Below are positions 61,082 to 64,000 of a DNA stretch of 64,000 nucleotides, one piece after another. The stretch covers positions 168,711 through 232,710 of the forward strand of contig NZ_JAUNEJ010000003.1 of the NCBI RefSeq assembly GCF_030525615.1. The letters are read 5' to 3'. This DNA is from Cutibacterium sp. Lineage in GTDB: Bacteria; Actinomycetota; Actinomycetes; Propionibacteriales; Propionibacteriaceae. The number at the start of each line of letters is the position of its first letter. Position 1 is the stretch's first letter. Made by a program: the position numbers and the translations under genes. The notes beneath the pieces are model-generated. The model was not told the DNA's origin, did no database searches, and saw only the letters and a program-made list of their open reading frames with translations.

Positions 61082-61288
61082 GCCGCGAACCCTACTACCC
61101 CATGAGGGGCGTTTGCGAGCCATGTGATATAAGGGCGCGTCAAAATCGCGGAAAATCTTGTATCAGCGCCAGCCGACAGCAGCTCGACCAGCACACATGG
61201 GCCGACACGGCGCAGGGTCAAAACAGCGCAAACTGGTCGACGCAGCACCAAGCGGTTTGGCACAGGGTATAGCGGGGCGCAGCCCAGG

Positions 61289-62815
61289 TTACATCCCGTT
61301 TCCCGTAGTCGGCTCATCATTCGCCGACGAGGTTCGGGCCCGGCGCAGTGGCGCTCCCCGCCAGTACCCGACCAGAGCCACCACGATGATGAATCCGAGG
61401 GTTCCCAGCGTGAGGGCTTCGAACGAGGCGTAGGACACGCCTTGGGCCTGGGAGAAGTCGTGCGGCATACCAACGAGGGCCTCCAAGGTGCCAGGGAAGA
61501 TACTCACCCATGACCCGAGGGCGACGAAGGTCGTCGTCACCACACACATGAGAACGAATAACCAGTTCGGTCCGGCGCGGAAGGGACGCTCGACGTCGGG
61601 CACGGTCAGGCGCAGCTTGGCAGCTGCCGGAATGACGAGCAGGTAACTGAACAAGTAGGTCGTCACGGCAACCCCCAGGACGACATTGAACAAATCGGCG
61701 CTGGAACCTGTCAGCTCCATCGCAGCCAGCATGAACGCCGTGGAGACGATTCCCGACAGCAGATTGACGTGTACTGGCGTCCCGAGCTTGGGGTGGAACT
61801 TGCCGAAGAATCCACCGAAGAAGGAGCCGTCTGCGGCAGCCATGGCCTGCATTCGGTCGGACATAATCATCCAAGCGGCACCCTGACCGATATTTGCCAG
61901 CGTGAACATCACGACGGCGAGGATCATCATCGGTCTGGCGGCAGGACCGTATACCGAGAAAACGGTATCGACGGCGTTGAGCAGACCGGAAACCCCGTCG
62001 ATGTCGGAGGGTGGCAGGACGAGCAGGATCGTCGCGACCGGCAGCAGGTAGAAAATTCCGGCCATCGTGGCCGAGCGCAACACTGACACCGACACGTCGT
62101 GCTGGGCGTTGTGCATTTCACCGGACGCACTCGAGCCGCTCTCAAAACCGAGGAAGGCGAAGAGCAACAACGGGGTCAGCGTGATGAACCCGCTCAGAGT
62201 GGGGGAGAAATCACCGAAGCTGAGGGGCTGGACGCCATGCCGGGCGGCATAGACGATGGCGGTGCCCATGAAGAGGCAGAGGAAGGCAATCTTGAAAAAG
62301 GCACCTGCGGTGGGAATCCACTTGGCTTTGGCCAGGGACAAAATCGCAGCAAGCACCGTAACCCAGATGAAGGTCAGCTTGAACAGGTAGTCACCAGCTG
62401 ACCCTTCGGAGAAATGAACGAGATGGTTGCGAGCAGCCTCGGCGTTGAGGAAAGACATCGAGCCGCCTACCCACACCGGCTGGGTGATCCATGTCAGGGC
62501 GCTGGCGATAGCCGCAGCGGGACGTCCGAAGGCCCGTCGGGTCCACAGGTACACACCGCCTTCACCGACAAAAGCTGACCCCGTCTCAGCGAAGATCAAA
62601 GAGTACGGAATGAGGAAGACGATGATGAGGAAAACCAGCCAGGTGAAGGTTTGAGGGCCTTCAGCTGAGACTGATCCCAGCATTTCCAACCCGACGACCG
62701 CCGAAACGATGAGGAAGACGATGTCGAATCGGTTGAGGGTACGCTGCAGGACCTTTGTCTGGTCCTTTGCCATGTCAGTGTCGTTGCGGGCAGTGAGCTG
62801 TTTGACCTCGGCCAT
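61289..62815 (-). CDS. APC superfamily amino acid permease
   Basis: 508 residues with about 12 membrane segments. The first helix IVFLIVSAVVGLEMLGSVSA carries the substrate-loop Gly motif of APC carriers, and helix 6 has LLFAFLGFESGSSASGEMHN. The layout resembles glutamate/GABA-antiporter or putrescine-type members of the AGT/APC group (GadC-like), but no substrate can be assigned. The C-terminal tail (RRARTSSANDEP) is cytoplasmic. It stands alone between the cyd unit and the ABC exporter. AAAGAG precedes the ATG. Confidence 0.85.
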   Translation of the reverse strand: MAEVKQLTARNDTDMAKDQTKVLQRTLNRFDIVFLIVSAVVGLEMLGSVSAEGPQTFTWLVFLIIVFLIPYSLIFAETGSAFVGEGGVYLWTRRAFGRPAAAIASALTWITQPVWVGGSMSFLNAEAARNHLVHFSEGSAGDYLFKLTFIWVTVLAAILSLAKAKWIPTAGAFFKIAFLCLFMGTAIVYAARHGVQPLSFGDFSPTLSGFITLTPLLLFAFLGFESGSSASGEMHNAQHDVSVSVLRSATMAGIFYLLPVATILLVLPPSDIDGVSGLLNAVDTVFSVYGPAARPMMILAVVMFTLANIGQGAAWMIMSDRMQAMAAADGSFFGGFFGKFHPKLGTPVHVNLLSGIVSTAFMLAAMELTGSSADLFNVVLGVAVTTYLFSYLLVIPAAAKLRLTVPDVERPFRAGPNWLFVLMCVVTTTFVALGSWVSIFPGTLEALVGMPHDFSQAQGVSYASFEALTLGTLGFIIVVALVGYWRGAPLRRARTSSANDEPTTGNGM

Positions 62816-62918
62816 GGGTCTCTTTCGTCGCTGAGAACGACCGGCTGGGGGCTGGCCGGACGCTGTGTCCCGGTGGACACTTCACTCAGCTTAGGACCTT
62901 GGGATCAGGTATGGCGTC

Positions 62919-64000
62919 TCACTCGGTAGCGGCTGCATTGAATTGCGCTTGATACAACTCGTAGTAATGCCCCTTGCGCTGCAGCAATTCGGCATGGTTT
63001 CCCTGCTCAACGATGTCTCCGTGCTCCATGACCAGGATGAGGTCTGCGTCCCGAATGGTGGACAGGCGGTGGGCGATGACGAAGCTGGTTCGTCCTTTGC
63101 GCAGGTTCGCCATCGCCTCCTGGACGAGCATTTCCGTTCGCGTGTCCACCGAGCTGGTGGCTTCGTCAAGGATGAGCAGATCTGGTGTCGCAAGGAAGGC
63201 CCGAGCGATGGTGATGAGCTGTTTCTGACCGACGGAGACATTGGACCCATCCTCGTCGATGACTGTCTGGTAGTCGTCGGGCAAGGAGTGGACGAAGTGG
63301 TCGACGTGCGCGGCACGGGCGGCATGGAGGATCTCCTCCTCGGATGCCTTCGGACGGCCGTAGGCGATGTTGTCGTGGATTGTCCCGCTGAACAGCCAGG
63401 TGTCCTGTAGCACCATGCCGAGTCGAGAACGCAGTTCGGCCCGAGGAACCGTGGAGATGTCGATACCGTCGAGGGTGATGGCCCCGCCGTCGATCTCATA
63501 GAACCTCATGAGCAGGTTGACCAGAGTCGTCTTGCCAGCACCGGTAGGACCCACGATCGCCACCGTCTGGCCCGGTTCGGCGACCAGCGAGAGATCGGTG
63601 ATGAGGGGTGTGTCAGGACGGTACGAGAAGCGCACATGGTCGAAGACGACGCGCCCCTTCGTGGCGGGCAGACGCCCGTCGGCCTCTGCGGACAATTCGT
63701 CGGCGTCGAGGACTTGGAAGACGCGCTCAGCTGAGGCCACCCCCGATTGCAGCAGATTCGCCATGGAAGCGATCTGGGTGATCGGCTGGGTGAACATACG
63801 TGAGTACTGAATAAAGGCTTGGACGTCGCCGAGTGGCATTTGACCCTTCGCCACCCGCAGACACCCGATGAGCACGATGATGGCGTAGTTGGCGTTGCCG
63901 AGCAGGAACATCACCGGCTGGATGAGTCCGGAGATGAATTGGGCTTTGGCGGTGGCCTGACGCAGCTCCTCGTTACGCGCGTGGAATTCCTGGGCAACAG
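62919..64000 (-). CDS. ABC exporter (multidrug/lipid type), C-terminal part; runs off window
   Basis: At least 359 residues are in view; the gene continues beyond position 64000. The visible part begins in the membrane domain ([19 protein letters not shown], then [19 protein letters not shown]) and contains the full ATPase domain: GPTGAGKTT, signature VSVGQKQL, Walker [17 protein letters not shown] and H-loop [11 protein letters not shown]. The signature has V-S-V-G-Q in place of L-S-G-G-Q, as occurs in one subunit of heterodimeric exporters. A partner gene may lie upstream, outside the window. The substrate is unknown. Confidence 0.88.
   Translation of the reverse strand, partial: VAQEFHARNEELRQATAKAQFISGLIQPVMFLLGNANYAIIVLIGCLRVAKGQMPLGDVQAFIQYSRMFTQPITQIASMANLLQSGVASAERVFQVLDADELSAEADGRLPATKGRVVFDHVRFSYRPDTPLITDLSLVAEPGQTVAIVGPTGAGKTTLVNLLMRFYEIDGGAITLDGIDISTVPRAELRSRLGMVLQDTWLFSGTIHDNIAYGRPKASEEEILHAARAAHVDHFVHSLPDDYQTVIDEDGSNVSVGQKQLITIARAFLATPDLLILDEATSSVDTRTEMLVQEAMANLRKGRTSFVIAHRLSTIRDADLILVMEHGDIVEQGNHAELLQRKGHYYELYQAQFNAAATE

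Noticed and set aside
1..64000. tRNA, rRNA, insertion sequences or prophage genes
   Set aside because: I saw no tRNA- or rRNA-like sequence in the gaps and no transposase, integrase or phage structural protein among the reading frames.

Overview
The window looks like chromosomal DNA of a high-GC, facultatively anaerobic actinobacterium of the Propionibacteriaceae, most likely Cutibacterium (Propionibacterium) acnes or a close relative. This rests on gene content, not on a database match. The pointers are a mycobacterium-like DUF5318/bifunctional-PBP/polyprenol-sugar-transferase block, an L-lactate permease with LldEFG, pyruvate:ferredoxin oxidoreductase, cytochrome bd, a type II NADH dehydrogenase, and frequent GTG/TTG starts with ATGA/GTGA stop-start overlaps.

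Layout. Positions 1-5.9 kb hold the 5' end of an M16 peptidase, a DUF5318 protein, a bifunctional class A PBP with a Ser/Asp-rich tail, and two multi-membrane sugar transferases (GT87-like and PIG-V-like). From 5.9 to 26.9 kb lies a surface-polysaccharide locus. It has three intact O-antigen-ligase/polymerase-type membrane proteins plus the wreck of a fourth, several GT4 glycosyltransferases, a Wzz-like chain-length protein, and a five-enzyme set that fits synthesis of UDP-2,3-diacetamido-2,3-dideoxy-mannuronate. The locus is interrupted by a POT peptide transporter and a divergently regulated fruK/DeoR pair. No flippase and no initiating phosphoglycosyl transferase is visible here.

From 27 to 38.6 kb come a DUF559-like protein, ndh, a Nudix hydrolase with HrpB helicase, a TPP riboswitch in front of a YkoE/YkoDC ECF transporter (two ATPases and the T component in one polypeptide), another GT4 enzyme and a DoxX protein. 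From 38.6 to 52 kb is a pyruvate/lactate module: a DHOD-like protein, PFOR, a GltD-like Fe-S flavoprotein, a thiamine-binding protein, and a GntR regulator divergent from lactate permease-lldEFG with a recognisable operator. From 52 to 54.9 kb is an uncharacterised operon: a small secreted protein, an ABC ATPase and two membrane proteins, behind a possible iron box. The remainder is cydABDC, an APC permease and the C-terminal part of an ABC exporter.

How it fits together: lactate enters by the permease and is oxidised by LldEFG to pyruvate. Pyruvate is split by PFOR, which needs TPP (hence perhaps the thiamine uptake and binding genes). Electrons leave through the GltD-like protein, NDH-2 and cytochrome bd.

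The most striking unexplained signal is a family of five dispersed intergenic elements, each exactly 75 bp between an outer GTGG and CCAC and with inverted-repeat ends. The other candidates for a new system are the secreted-protein/ABC operon and a 120-bp tandem repeat next to the PFOR promoter.
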